Shown: piece by piece, positions 12,211-24,598 of the stretch | How the letters are laid out: every line of letters begins with the position of its first letter | Numbering within the stretch: the first letter of the stretch is position 1 | Source: Darksidea phi | Lineage: Eukaryota; Ascomycota; Dothideomycetes; Pleosporales; Lentitheciaceae | Assembly: GCA_030770425.1 (NCBI GenBank) | Contig: JASJFT010000009.1 | Coordinates: 347,038-411,037 of the forward strand | Direction: 5' to 3' | DNA: 64,000 nt | Notes under the pieces: generated by a model | Databases searched by the model: none | What the model was told of the DNA's origin: nothing | The model's input: only the letters and a program-made list of their open reading frames with translations | Made by a program: the position numbers and the translations under genes

Positions 12211-13754
12211 AAGTCGTCTCGGTCAAAGAGGGTGTGGGCTCCGATAATGATGGGATGAATGTTACGATTTTTGAGATGGAACATGGGCATGATGATGCAT
12301 GGGGCGGGTTTTGGGCAGCTTTTCGTAGTAGATACACCATGGTTGCTATGACCCGCTTGGACGGGTGAGGAGCCGAATCATAAGAGCTTGCTGTCCGGGA
12401 TGTCTTAGTTCAAGTGAAGTATGCGGGAGCCCGAGATGTACGACTTCTACTAGCGGACATCTTGGCTGCTTCCTCACATGATTGAGTTACATGGCATGGT
12501 GTGGATGGATTATGCCTGGACCGGTCCGGTTGCAACATCGCATGCCCGCATCCAATCTATTTGACATTCCGGCGGCGCGACACCTACGGGTGGGACCAGG
12601 ATCTTGGGTCAATGAGACGGGAGCCGTGGGTTGGGGTAGACGTGACAAGCGAGGATGACAGCCGCAGTCATGCAAAGACGATGCAGGAAGACATGCAATG
12701 TTTGCCTATGTCATAGATAGGGCGGGCCCTTGTGAGCGGGTGAGGATGATGTGCAATGCGAAAAGTGGCGAGGCGGGGCCCGACCGAGTTCTGAGGCGGG
12801 GCGCCTGTGTGGCACGCCCGGCTTCGTTGGACCTGATTGGAGAAAGCAGCCAGCACCGCCATAAAGAGGTGCAGAAAGACGGGACCGGGGCTGCGGCTTT
12901 CTTTCAACGTCAGGCGAGAGGGAGAACAGTACCGGTACACGATACTTGCGCATCGGGACCGCGAGGACCGTCTTGCCGCGTGAGCGCCGTGTGTGCCTAT
13001 TCGGCTGCCTGGGAAGAATTGCGGTTGTGTTGGACTGGGCGTGCGACGATCTGAGCGCGCTCTGTGCTGTCGTGTGTTGGACCGCCGGAGTGCCGTATGT
13101 GGCTTCTCGCACCCCGTACATTCCCCGCCGCTGAACAAAGGGAACCGTTCGCTTTGAAAGGAAAGAGAGTGGCGCTTTTCGGCTAGCTTTACAAAGACGC
13201 GCATTCCCCAACGCCTAGGCTGCTGCATGAAAGAGCAAGGACTCGACGGATTCCCGCCTCTCCCACGACCGATCGAACGACCAAAGGTCCCGCTCGTGCA
13301 CCTGCAACTGTACGGCGGCACTTGCGAGTGGCTACGTAGCCGCCTTGCACGTGTGTTAGAGGCAGCATATCTGTTTGTTTTAAACACCTCGTTCCGACAC
13401 CTGTTGTTGTCGTTTCGCCTTTGTTGGAACGTGCGGAAAAAACCTGGATCGAGCGACTCTGATTAGAAAAACGGATCAGAAACGGGTCCGCGATCTGTAC
13501 CTTTGGTGCGACTGCGCGCTTGGCCAGATTTCGGGAAGAGCGTGCGTGGGTTGTGGCGCTCAGACAGGGCTTTTCGACAACACAGCGTCTGTGGGAGAGC
13601 TGCGGTTTACGGTGGAGAGGCTCCGCGTGTGTGGGGTGGACTGAGACATTACCTCTGAGATTTCAAAGACTTGGTCCTGGAGGAAAAACAGAGCCTGGTA
13701 GGGTTTCTCGGGTACGGATCTCGGTTGAAGAGTTGAATTCGTCGGTCTCCGGGA
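12211..13754. other. intergenic, no supported gene
   Basis: This is the 3' flank of EF-1 gamma followed by the upstream region of the phosphodiesterase gene. A 239-codon minus-strand frame at 12668-13387 has Arg/Ser-rich shadow composition and no domain. T-rich and CT-rich leader-like sequence appears at 13370-13440. Confidence 0.6.
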
Positions 13755-15726
13755 ATGAAGGAGGATGGACATGGTTCGACGAGGCGGACGTCGGGGCATG
13801 TGAGCGCGCCCGCTATTCAGGTGATTTGTTTGGTATGTTGCTCGCATTCTCCCTGTATACGAGAGGATCTAGGGAATGAGTTGTCCCAGTTTGCGACATG
13901 CTCATAGTTTTATCCAACATGACCGTTACTGACAATCCCAGGGCTCCGGTGGTGGTCCCAGTGAAGACAACGTCACCGGTTTCCTCGTCCGATCTACAGC
14001 TACAAAATGGGCGAAGAACTCTGTCCTAGCCGTCGATGCCGGCTCCCACCTCGCATCCATAACCCGCATCCTCTCAAAAGACTTCCCGCTTGTTTCTGGG
14101 CCCGAGCTAAACCCGCCACCGAATACCCTGGACGGCATTGGCACTGATGACGGTAACGGTCGGGAAATCGAATCACCATCACCAAATACTGCTCCGGTCT
14201 CCCCTTCGGACGGCGACTCTGGCATAGAGTCGCCGTTTTCTGACGCAGATGCGGAGGTGAAAGTGACCATGCTGGAAAGTGGGGCCTTTGCGGGGTTACC
14301 CTTCCCGCATGCGAGTGCGAGGGCGAATGCGCTGCATGTGGTGAGAGAGCACGTTTCGACGTATTTGATTACCCACCCGCATCTTGATCACGTATCCGGG
14401 TTTGTAATAAATACCGCGGCTTTCCACAACACGTCCAGGCCTAAGCGACTAGCGGCATTGCCATTTACCGTCAATGCGATAAAAACGCACATCTTCAACA
14501 ACATTGTGTGGCCGAACTTGACGGACGAAGATGGAGGCGTAGGTCTGGTCACCTTTCAACGCCTCCAAGAGGGTGGCAATATCGCACTTGGCGAAGGTCG
14601 TGGAAGAGGCTACATCGAAGTCTGCGATGGTCTCGGTGTACGAGGCTTCAAGGTAAGTCATGGACACTGTATGCGCGGACCAGGCCACGTCCATCGCGGC
14701 TCGAACGCCAATATTCCGGAGACCCCCAGTATCCACCGCAGCTCTACGCACCATAGTGATCATCCCGTTGCAGACGGCCGAGAGGGAAGATCACTAAGCT
14801 TTTCTCTACCAACACAAAGTACGCCTGGTACACCTCTCTTCTCTGGCAACGCACCGGATCCAGGTCGACGAGGCAGTATCGCCGGCGCTGCTCACGCCAA
14901 TCAATGCGTCATTGACTCCACAGCGTACTTCATCCGTACGGAATCTACATCTACGACGCCTACAAAGGAAGTGCTTATGTTCGGCGACGTGGAACCAGAT
15001 TCTATATCCCTCTCACCCCGCACAGCGCATGTCTGGGCAGAAGCAGCCCCCAAGATTGCTGCTGGCATCCTTACGGGCATCTTCATCGAATGTAGTTACA
15101 CCAACGTCCAAGGTGATCCAGTGCTGTACGGCCACCTTGCACCCCGACATCTCCTCGCGGAGCTCCAGAACCTAGCTGAAATGGTCAAGGAAGCACGGAA
15201 AGAGTACGAGAGGGAAAAGGAAGAAGCGAGGAAGGAGCGAAAGAGGAAGAGAGCCGCTAATAGTTTAGTGAGCGCAACTAGTGGGGGACTAGACATCCCC
15301 ATCCCCATCGCCTCGGCACGCAAATCGTCTCGCTCAAGCACTTATAAATCCCCTACCAAAGACACTACCGACGACGAAATAATGACTGACTACGCCGCCT
15401 CGCCTACTTTTGGACCCGGTGGCCGCAGCGCCCCGGGAATACATACTCCTATGTCGCAATCACATCCATCAGCCCCAGCGGCGCTCCATCTGGGCTCTAT
15501 ATCAGCGGAGCATAGTAGGGCCGTGCTTGCGGCAGCTTTCGACGCCCCACTCAAAGGCCTCAAAGTCGTCATCATGCACGTCAAAGACACGCTAGCTGAT
15601 GGACCCCTTGTAAGCGACGCCATCCTAAGAGAACTCAATGAAGGCGAGAGGGAGATGGCGGAGCGAGGCAAGGGGCTTGGTTGCGTTTTCGATGTTGCGC
15701 AGAGTGGGGATAGTTATTGGTTCTAG
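13755..15726 (+). CDS. PDE1: class II (low-affinity) 3',5'-cyclic-nucleotide phosphodiesterase
   Basis: Two exons, 13755-13832 and 13942-15726, give 620 aa. Exon 1 encodes a short leader ending in AIQVICL, and after the 109-nt intron (GTATGT...CCCAG) the frame continues GSGGGPSEDN, the expected first beta strand and glycine loop of the class II fold. The metal-binding signature THPHLDHVSG lies near residue 162 and KVSHGHC near residue 260, both of the metallo-beta-lactamase-like fold. Low-complexity Ser/Pro/Thr insertions occur at ~70-110 and ~270-310, and a charged Glu/Lys/Arg helix plus Ser-rich segment at ~430-510. The enzyme hydrolyses cAMP and so limits PKA signalling. It is longer than the yeast enzyme because of these insertions. 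Confidence 0.92.
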
Positions 15727-18700
15727 GCGCCGTAAGCATCGAGAGGGTGGCAAGATGTAAGGTTTGGGGGGGGGTTTTGTGTAGGTTCTGGCGTTTTCTT
15801 ATGGCTGTTTTCTGTGCTTCTTTCGGCTTCGCCTTTGTTTGGAGACATGCTTTTGTGGGAGGCTTGTGTGTACTGTTTTGGTATTTGTTTACAGCGCGTT
15901 GGCAGCTCTGCTAAACAGGTGGGAGTGGGCGCAGTTGCGAGTTGTATGATATACGTCTGGTAGATGAATATGATGTAGCTTCTTTACTTGGACCTTTTCC
16001 TACCACTCATCATTAACGACGGTCAGTCATCACGCGTTCGAAGCCACAGTTGTTACTTGGGGAGGTAAGACTACGAAAGGTAGTCGTAATTGGAACTACA
16101 GCGCTTTCTGATCATACTACATCCGAAGCCGGATCCTAGGGGCCCTAAGACCGCGTATGATGTTAATCTCAGCATGCACAATGTTCTCCACAATTGCCAG
16201 CAATCCTGCAACAATAACATATCATACATAGAATTAAAACGCACGATCCCCAATATAATCGAAGACCAGGGTAGTCGGCATATCAGGCCATCATCGAACA
16301 TAACCGTACGCATACCTTTCTTCCCTTCTTCTCTTGGGCTCAAGAAGCGTAGTAGCGCCTGTAGTACTTCGTAGTTTCCGTCAACGATATTTCAAGGATC
16401 CTTTACTCATATGGTATGAGTATTTGATACCTGCTTTGTCAATCACGTATATCGGGACGTATTGAAAGAAACATCTATGACTAATAAGCGGGAATGGGAC
16501 TTGGTTACTGTGAACGAAAAAGGACGTCATACAGTTATGAGGTTTTCTAACTACACGGGTGCTATTGTGCCCCCGGAGAAAATGAGCAACCTAATTATGA
16601 GATAGGGCGGTACGGTATTGAAGCCCGAATCAAGTTTAATAATGCAGATAAGAGATACTGCTCCCGATTGGTGTTCACGTACCATTCATGACGAGCCGGT
16701 TTCTGAGATTGATGGGTACGGAGAGTACAATGCTAGGCCTCTTGGTCCAGGGCTAAATCGTCTATAATTAAAGGGCCGTGGCTGCGGGGTAATAGGATTG
16801 CGTATAGTAGGTACTGGGGTATAAGTCGGTGTACACCATTGAAAATCCCACATTAAAAAGCTATGTTGTTCTTCCATCTACCACTATAATGATCTTTAAT
16901 AGATAATACTAGCTGAAAGTTAATAATTTATTAGATAATGTTATCATAGTAGAGACTGCTGTCTGCTGGCATAGAAGTATACGAACATCTAAAACATGAC
17001 TGTACACACCAAAGTGATGGAGAAGTTGACCATAGAACTTCCCGCTTTTATCTTTACGCAATTTCTACTATTTCTGCTTCGCGGGAGGATCTCATCGGCC
17101 GTTACATGCGCGCTTGAAGTGCTAGCGCTTGTTCAAAATTGGAGGGTGGTATCTACTATATATGGGGTTAGTAAAAGGCGTTCATGTCTGGTTATGGGGA
17201 GTGTGTGTCTTTGTGTGTGTGGAAAGTGAGCGAGTAAGATGTAGTACAAGTGTAGAGAAATGAATAGGAAGTAAAAGACGTTTGATATGGTATAATGATA
17301 CTAATGTAGAATTTGATAATACAATAGCGTCGAAAGCGCCGCGCACAGCTACAGTGCGGCACGCCATCCTCCTAACGAACAGGAAAATGCCTCAATTAGA
17401 TTATTAGGAGGTTCTCACCTCGCAGCTGAATAGTTGGGGTAGTAATGTAGTATTAAACATAGTAAGAAATAGCCTTGACCCTAACGAATACAGTAACTCT
17501 TTCATACAAACTAGAAAGAGCGCTAATAGCACGTCTTAGATAAGGGTCTGCGCTTAACAGTATTAAATTATACTGTATACTTTCATAAAGAACAAGACTG
17601 TCACCTTAGGAGTAGACGCGGGGATTTCAGCGTTCGGTTAAACGGTTCTTATCGAAACCTGAACTCCTACGTACATTTTAAGCCTATTTGTGGGTGGCGT
17701 TTACTCCAGTGATACGGAATGGGTATTCAATAAGTAGATTGAGAATTAGGAAGGCGTTTGATGCCGATTGTTGGAGGTCCGTCATTAGTATGGGAGTGTA
17801 CGTCTGTGAAGATGCGATTATTGCTATCCCCTTTCTCAAACGCGAAATGTCAGAGCTTGGCCTTGTCATAAAAATAATAATCGTACGATACCTTCTTAGA
17901 AAGGTTACATCCTCGCCGGTTTCGTAAATGCGCAACTTGGCGTCGTCTAGAAGCGTCCTCGCACTTCAAGTTTCCACCGGACGTGTGCCCTGCTGTTTAC
18001 GAGGGGAGTCGGAAATATTCGTTGCAAAGATTACTGAAAGCGTCCTTTCATTGATGGGTTCTACTGTATTCTCACATGAACATTAATGAGTCTGAGTAGG
18101 CCCAAAGCGGCCACAGCCAAGGCCTTCGTCCTGACAGGGAGACAAGGGACAAATGTGAAGCTTAACCTGATTACCTTTAACGCACTGTACGCCGGTAAAG
18201 TCCATTTTAGTGAGAGGTCGCCGTGCTACCTTCGGCCATACGGCACACACTCGCCTTCAAGAAGGGCGCAGCAATTTAACGCCCTTGTCCTCTACGGTAG
18301 GATGAGAGAAGGGCGGATACGGGCGCATACTGGGCTTTCTATTAGCGAGGCATTTTGAATACGTAGATCTTAAGAGAAGTACACGCTGTCAGATATTTCA
18401 GGCTAATAGAAGGTTTATTACAAATTATTCATTCGTCTTTAAGCCGTTCGCGTTATTGGGAAGGGTGGCAGATCTGTTTTAAAGCCCACTGATTTACAAA
18501 AATTTCTTGCCTGATTGTAGGGGCGAAAACCAATCGGTGTGCGAACAGCACCTCGTACATTTTTCCTGCTGCTGTCGGGCGACCTGGACTCGATGCCAGG
18601 GGCTGAAAAAAGGCGGTAAGCAAGCGACCAAACGAGAGACGATACATTCAACACTTCCAAAGCTTTCCAAATGACTGAACGGCATGAAAAATATCTAATT

Positions 18701-19357
18701 CGCATCTCCCTTTGACTCAGCCTTCACATCTGCTTGAAAAACTCGATTGCCGACATCAACGTTCACACCACCACTAGATACACTCCGCCACCCTAACTAC
18801 GTAAGAAGGCAGACTGAAGCCTAGAGTTAGAGGACGTATGTGGTAGTACCGTTGTAACACAGGTCTGACTTTGCCTAATCTAACCATATTTTGGGGATCT
18901 TGCTGACTGTAACACAAGCCAATCGCACCATATTTCTTTGAAGGACGCCTCGGCTAGCTAGACTGTCTGCGCCAATTAAATTCCCTAAACTACACGTGGG
19001 TATGATACTGCCCGCACGACCAGGTTGCTGATAGGCCTGGATGTACTGAAGCTGGGTGGGCAGACGGAATTGATTTGGGTCGCATGATCTGTCCCAGGTT
19101 TATCGGCCGGTCAAGGGCGGTGTGACTGCGATATCAGCCCTAAGCCCCAGCTGAATTTGCGGAGGCTTTGGACCGAGTCTTCAGCCTAGGAAGCGGGTTG
19201 GGGAAACGGGAGGATGTTGACCCGTTTTTACCCAGCCTTATGCTTGGGTATATAAGACGATGGGATGTTGGATGAAGGATCTCCTAATTTACAACTTTCG
19301 TTCTCCGTATACTCATCATACAATCTAGCGATCCCCAATCAATCTCTACAATCCATC
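15727..19357. other. AT-rich gene-free interval
   Basis: About 3.6 kb of AT-rich sequence contains only short frames (at most ~95 codons) on both strands. Several T/A-rich stretches near 16850-16960 and 17520-17580 look like mutated non-coding DNA. I see no intact transposon, terminal repeat or splice-compatible exon chain. The last ~150 bp contain the DyP promoter. Confidence 0.6.
19249..19255 (+). promoter_or_regulatory. TATA box of the DyP peroxidase gene
   Basis: TATATAA occurs about 105 bp upstream of the start codon at 19358. It is followed by a CAACTTTCGTTCTCC pyrimidine-rich stretch and an A/C-rich leader, the usual order of a strong inducible fungal promoter. This is position and sequence evidence only. 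Confidence 0.55.
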
Positions 19358-21186
19358 ATGGCAGCCGAACTTGACTTCTCGAACATTCAAGGCGACATCC
19401 TGTGAGACTATCCATCCAACCCAACACTTCATCAGACTAATAGTTTCTTAGAGTCGGTCTTGCCAAAAATACTCAGCTCTTCTTTTTCTTCGAAATCACT
19501 GACGTTGACGCATTCCGTTCCCAGCTCACCAGCCTCGTCCCCCTCATCACGACTGCCGACAATGCTGAGAAAGATCGTGCGAAGATCAGGGAAGCTAAAG
19601 CAGCTTTCCAAATACAAACGGGTGAGGGAAATAGTAGGGTGCCGCACCCCAGAACAGTGTCTGTTGCTGGTGTCAACTTGGCGCTTTCAGCAAAGGGTAT
19701 CAACAAGGTCAGCCCTATAAGAGCCTCAATAGCTTAATCGCCCACTGATACTCTTAATAGCTTGGCATCACCGAAGACATTCAGGACGAATCCTTCACGA
19801 AGGGCATGCTCAATGAGGCTAAAGATCTCGGTGACAACGGAACAAACGAGTCTGACCAGAGCGGCTTCAAGCCCGACTGGGACGATGCGTTTCTCGAAGA
19901 GATTCATGGAGTCATCCTCGTTACTGGCGGCGATGCCGAGACGGTAAACTCCAAACTTTGCGAAGTCAAGGCCATCCTCACCAAGGATGGTAAGTCGGTC
20001 GTGAGGGAGATCAAAACTCTTGTTGGTGATGTCAGGCCGGGCGAAAACAGGGGTCATGAACAGTGAGTAGTGGCATCCAAGTACAGAGACTACAGTCTAA
20101 TATGATTAGCTTCGGGTACAAAGACGGGGTCTCGCAGCCTTTCATCGAGGGCGGCGTCGAAAAAGCACCATTGCCGGGACAGACTTCCGTCCCGCGAGGG
20201 TAAGCCAAGAAAATCATATTCCGTGTTGCCGAAATAGGCCTTAACGTATGACTAGAGTTGCGCTGGTCCAATCCGGTGATAAGCCTGGACGGCCAGAGTG
20301 GGCAGTGGACGGGAGCTTTCTAGCGTTCCGCAAGCTGCCTCAATTGGTTCCAGAGTTTGATAGGTATACCGGTGCTAGATCCGCTTTTCCCATCCCGTCT
20401 GACGGTTCCCAGGTTCTTAGAGGTGATGGCATCGCCTATTTTGGGCCCAGGGACGCAGCAGGTGGAGCCCAAGGAACTCTTGGGTGCTCGTTTGGTCGGA
20501 AGGTGGAAGAGCGGTGAGTGCAGATCAAACCCCACAGTGTGTCTTGACCTTGTCACGTTCTAACGATATATCCAAGGAGCCCCCATCAGGCTGGCAGAAG
20601 TCGAAGATAATCCCGCAATGGGCGACGATCCGCTGCAGAACAACAATTTCCACGACTTCCCCGCCCAATCCCAGAACTTCTGTCCCTTCGCCGCGCATAT
20701 CCGCAAGATGAACCCTCGAGGCGACACTAGTAACCCCACGGAAGATCTCAACCCACATATGATCCTGCGCCGTGGCATTGCCTTCGGAGTCGAGGTTACG
20801 GACGAGGAGAAGAGTTCTCATGAAACCAAGCACGAGCGAGGGCTGTACTTTGTATGCTATCAGAGCGACCTTTCCAAGGGGTTCAGCTTTCTCATGCGGC
20901 GTAAGTTACCTTTATGCTACTACCAGACCCCTGCCACATGCTAATAGGAACCGTAGTCTGGGCAAACAATCCCAACTTCCCAGTGAATGAGCCGGAAGAA
21001 CCCGGGCTTGACGCAATTATTGGCCAAACTAATGGTGGTGGCCCGCGAACTATTAGTGGTGCCGTTAAGGGTGATCCGAAGCAGCCGTTGACGTTGGACA
21101 AACAGTGGGTCAACTCGAAAGGTGGGGAGTACTTCTTCTCGCCTTCCATCTCGGCACTCAGGAATACCTTTGCAAAGGCCAACTAA
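19358..21186 (+). CDS. dye-decolorizing (DyP-type) heme peroxidase
   Basis: Eight exons give 484 aa: 19358-19401, 19452-19707, 19761-20062, 20110-20199, 20256-20363, 20413-20513, 20577-20900 and 20957-21186. All junctions are GT-AG and keep frame. The family landmarks are NIQGDIL at the start, the distal GxxDG motif (FGYKDGVSQP, ~residue 202, D as acid-base catalyst), DGSFLAFRKL, LVGRWKSGAPI, the proximal heme-ligand His in FAAHIRKMNPRGD, the distal Arg in ILRRGIAFG, and WANNPNFP near the C-terminus. No signal peptide is visible, so the enzyme is probably intracellular. DyPs use peroxide to oxidise dyes and phenolics. The intron at 20364-20412 hides a frame change. The last acceptor is CCGTAG at 20956, chosen over an AG nine bases upstream that sits too close to the CTAAT branch site. 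Confidence 0.93.
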
Positions 21187-21812
21187 GGGAGGTGTGGGGG
21201 TGGTGAAGTTGACGACTACGGGTTATGGCGGACCCTGTTTTGATGTATGTGTAAGCGGGAGGCAGACACTCTTCCATACGGTCGTTAATGCGCTTGGCTT
21301 GTCTTAGTAGGAATACGCAAAACATGCAAATATCGCTACTTGAACTCGTTGGAATGATTGTGCGTCCCTGCCCTTGTGTCCTAAAAGTACCTCACACTCA
21401 ACACCATGACACTTTGGCTAGGAACGGAAGATTCCAGCAACCTTATGTACGTGTCTCGCACTCTTAAAAATTTCATAAGAAAAGAAACACGTAACTAGAC
21501 CAGACCCTTCAGTTGTGCGTGCGTTGAACTGTGTACTATCAGGCGAGCCAAATAGCAGTCATGTCTACCCTCATTGCCACTTGACGGGGTAATCCGATGT
21601 GAGCAGCAGCGTACCCAATATAATACAATAGGTACTGAATCTATCGGATTAACTTTGTTGACTGCGTACTGCCCTCTAGTAGTCTCTGAAATGCTACCCT
21701 AATCATCAATGCCCATATAGTAGTGCAAAATGCCAACTATCCTGTTAGACCCTAAAAGCAATCATACCCATACCCTTCTATACAATCCACCATCTAGCTC
21801 TATCGTCCACTC
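21187..21812. other. convergent 3' intergenic region
   Basis: This lies between the 3' ends of the DyP gene (plus) and the nitrilase gene (minus). It is AT-rich with no frame longer than ~60 codons. Both transcripts must terminate here. No specific terminator motif is distinguishable. Confidence 0.6.
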
Positions 21813-23144
21813 CTACGGTGGCGGATTCAAGTCCAGCCCCTCAACCAGCAATTTAAAACTATCTAGCCTGCCATAACTCCCCGCCACATCCAAGTCCAAC
21901 CGTCCCCTCTCGCAATCTTCAAAGTCAACTTCAGTAACCAACAGGTCATCCTCCTTCTCCCACAAAGGTCCGGACAGGACCTCACCAAAGGGAGAGATGA
22001 TGCAAGAGCCGCCACGGCAGACGTATTCGTCGTTGCTCGGGGAGGTGGATGGGTGGTTATGGGTTTGCGAGAGTGGAGATGGAGCTTTTGGAATAGATTT
22101 GCTCGTTGAAGGCGGTGCGGTGGGGGAGGGAGCGTCCTCTTCTTCGATTGCGGAGCTACTTTTGTCGCCGTTGGTGAGCTTGGAGGTAGCAGCTTCTTCG
22201 GTGATCGGCCAGCAAATCTCATGTTTGTCTTCCGTTATCGTGATTGTACTCCGTCTTCTCCCGGGCGCATGATGAGGCCCCGTAGCCTGTGCATGCGTCC
22301 CGTTAACGTGCATCTCCCCCCTCGATTGTGAAGCACCTTTCTCCTCTTCCTTCTCACTCTTCTTGGCTGAACCAGCAATCCACCCAGGTAACTGACTCTT
22401 CTTCACGCATTGATTCGCACTAACAACCACACACCTTCCCTCCACCCCGACTGTCTTCATCAAGCTCACCCACGTTTCCCTCGCATCCGCCGTCGGCGCA
22501 AACCACAGATTAGCATTCTGGCTGTACAGACTCTGCCGCAACAACGGCATGTAGTTCTCCCAGCATATCGCAGCCGCCATACACACTCTCACGCCCTTGA
22601 TCTCAGTCGTAACAGCGCGGAGGGTAGACGGCGAGCCTTGTCCCCAGACCATGCGTTCAGCCCCTGTAGGCATGACTTTGCGCCGCTTGCCCAGTACACC
22701 AAGTTTAGGACAAACGTAGACAACGCCGCAGTAGAGTGTTCCAGCGCACCGCTCAACAAGCCCCGTCACAATAAAGACCCCCGTATGGCGCGCAATGCGC
22801 TCCAGCTCCTCTCTTGTTCCGTCGCCACGATACCTTTTCCCTTTCGGCAGCTCAAGACGTCGTTCTAGCCAGTCGTTTCCCGCGCCGGCTGGTGTATCAC
22901 CTAGATCGACTGCGGCGTGGAAGTAGTGCAGGAATTGTTCTCGTCCTTCGGCGGTGCGGCCGCCCACTGCGCTGCCAAAAGTGCATGTTCGCGGGTAGCC
23001 GCCGAGATAAGCTTCGGGAAAGAGGATGATGTCGATACCTTGTTGTGCGGCCTGCTTCGTTGTTTGCTCGAGAGCTTGCAGTGTTTCGGCTGTGGTGGGT
23101 AGGGTGCGGCTTTGCGCGGATGCGAGTTTTAGCTTTTGCGGCAT
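21813..23144 (-). CDS. nitrilase / carbon-nitrogen hydrolase
   Basis: A single exon of 443 aa. The catalytic triad of the nitrilase superfamily is readable: Glu44 in LFPEAYLGGYPR, Lys156 in GKRRKVMPT, and Cys194 in AAAICWENYMPLLR, whose CWEN context is the aliphatic/aromatic nitrilase type rather than the amidase type. Nitrilases convert R-CN to the acid and ammonia. Unusually, a Ser/Pro/Glu/Lys-rich low-complexity insert of about 115 residues (~255-373) separates the core from the final conserved segment (YVCRGGSCIISPFGEVL, then a PLWEKEDDLLV strand). Usual length is ~320-360 aa, so the insert accounts for the excess. It faces the DyP gene tail to tail. The substrate cannot be told from sequence. 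Confidence 0.9.
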   Translation of the reverse strand: MPQKLKLASAQSRTLPTTAETLQALEQTTKQAAQQGIDIILFPEAYLGGYPRTCTFGSAVGGRTAEGREQFLHYFHAAVDLGDTPAGAGNDWLERRLELPKGKRYRGDGTREELERIARHTGVFIVTGLVERCAGTLYCGVVYVCPKLGVLGKRRKVMPTGAERMVWGQGSPSTLRAVTTEIKGVRVCMAAAICWENYMPLLRQSLYSQNANLWFAPTADARETWVSLMKTVGVEGRCVVVSANQCVKKSQLPGWIAGSAKKSEKEEEKGASQSRGEMHVNGTHAQATGPHHAPGRRRSTITITEDKHEICWPITEEAATSKLTNGDKSSSAIEEEDAPSPTAPPSTSKSIPKAPSPLSQTHNHPSTSPSNDEYVCRGGSCIISPFGEVLSGPLWEKEDDLLVTEVDFEDCERGRLDLDVAGSYGRLDSFKLLVEGLDLNPPP

Positions 23145-23734
23145 TGTGGAGACCTAGAATTGGAATTGGTTGAAGAGAAAGTGCTGGAAAAGCGTGTAAC
23201 CAACCTATTCTGAGTTTTCTTAGATTGATGGCTGGGAGAGAGCCAGATATGTGCGGCCAGGCATCGAGCTCGAATTGAAGCTTGCCGGCGGGGTAGAACA
23301 CAATGCGGGGAAGCTCTGAGGAAGTCTTATTGTGGCGGAGCTCTCGTCCAATCGGCGACGTTTGCTTCTACGAACTATAAAATAGCCAAGCTGTCGCAGA
23401 AATATGCCAATCCGTGCCTGGCGAGCGCTTCGTTGATAGCGAAAACGGATAGGGATCAAACTTGTCGCAATAGGTGCAATTCTGACTAGTCCTATTCTGA
23501 CCTAAGGTCCCGACACTGCTACATCAGTACTCCGAGGCTGTGCCTGCTGCCAGCCACTCCGTCAATCCTCTCTAACCAACCAGACCCTTTCCCCACGATG
23601 TGCTAAACAAGTGGTTGAAATGAGCGCAACCACGAAATCGTAGGCGTAAGAATGAGGCTAGGGCATCCGCACTAGCCACTGCGCCACCGCCACTGCTCAT
23701 CGTCCACCCCGTGCATTAATTTGCTGATAGGCGG
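23145..23734. other. intergenic, upstream of nitrilase
   Basis: About 590 bp between the nitrilase start and the decayed small gene on plus. It should contain the nitrilase promoter. I see no feature beyond short chance frames. Confidence 0.5.
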
Positions 23735-24580
23735 ATGTGTACAACTGCTGCTGATCTGTCCCGTAGAAAATGCTACCATCGGATATCCAAAGCCGACATA
23801 ACTGCCAGCCAATGGCAATACATTGTTCAGAGACTATCACTACTGAACCACAATTTGATGCCAAGCGAATTGGGAAAGGGCACCAACGCCATGGGTATAT
23901 CCGATAGAGAAGCGAACGGCGAGACGAAAGCCGAGAGTACTCCGACCAATGACAAAAGGCAACTAAGCACAGCGGAGGAAAGTCTAGCGGAACGAAAGCG
24001 ACATTGTGACAAGGAGATCGGGTAAGTTCCCTGAGTCGCTGTAAGTTTCGATAGCGTCCCACTACCAGTCTGCACGAGTCGTCAACAACGGAAGCGCAGC
24101 TCCCGTCCCCTTGCCGACATCGTAAGTGCTGATGTCCGCACGCTTCGTGTTGGAATGCGAGAGAAACCACTTCCGTTCCTATGATCCACAGCTCGGAAAC
24201 GAGAAACTGGAGAAAGTATCTTTCCAAGGATCGTTCGGTCGTAAATCGTAATGTCATTGTGCGCAAGATGCCGCGCGAGTACTATCTCAAGCACTACACC
24301 AAGGACGAGGACGGCCATTATATCGGAACGAAGAACCCTGCTGTTGATGCAGGTTTGGTCTTCGCGCCGGTCTAAGCGTACACCGGAGGATCTTTTGCAA
24401 CAGGTGCACAAGGTAAAGCTCCATTATGCGATGGACCCTTCTGCTGGAGCGACCGTGGTTACCGTTTATGATGAAAACTGCTGGAAGTGTGGGTTAGCGA
24501 ATTTGTGCAAGACAGAGTTGGGGGATTACTTACCGCAATTTCGCAAGTGCGATGTCTTACAATCGCAGACAGCGCCATAG
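23735..24580 (+). pseudogene. small unrecognised gene with a frameshift
   Basis: Coding-like pieces lie in sequence on plus. The first, 23735-24022, is a Lys/Glu/Ser-rich exon ending at a GTAAGT donor, and a CTACCAG acceptor at ~24067 keeps the frame. A second segment at 24181-24360 contains KMPREYYLKHYTKDEDGHY and ends GLVFAP. A third frame, 24375-24580, begins SKRTPEDLLQQ and includes a CWKCGLANLC cysteine cluster. Segments two and three abut and differ by one base, as if one G was inserted in GCGCCGGTCTAAG near 24370, and the gap is too short for an intron. I read this as a recently broken gene or a sequencing error. The family is not recognised. Exon limits upstream of 24180 are uncertain. 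Confidence 0.4.
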
Positions 24581-24598
24581 ACTCTCGAATGTTTATGA

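Noticed and set aside
12668..13387. 239-codon minus-strand frame between EF-1 gamma and the phosphodiesterase
   Set aside because: No domain and Arg/Ser/His-rich shadow composition. It lies in what is probably the phosphodiesterase upstream region.
20357..20563. Frameshift in the DyP gene after PEFDR
   Set aside because: A 49-nt GT-AG intron (20364-20412) with a TCTGACG branch site explains the frame change exactly.
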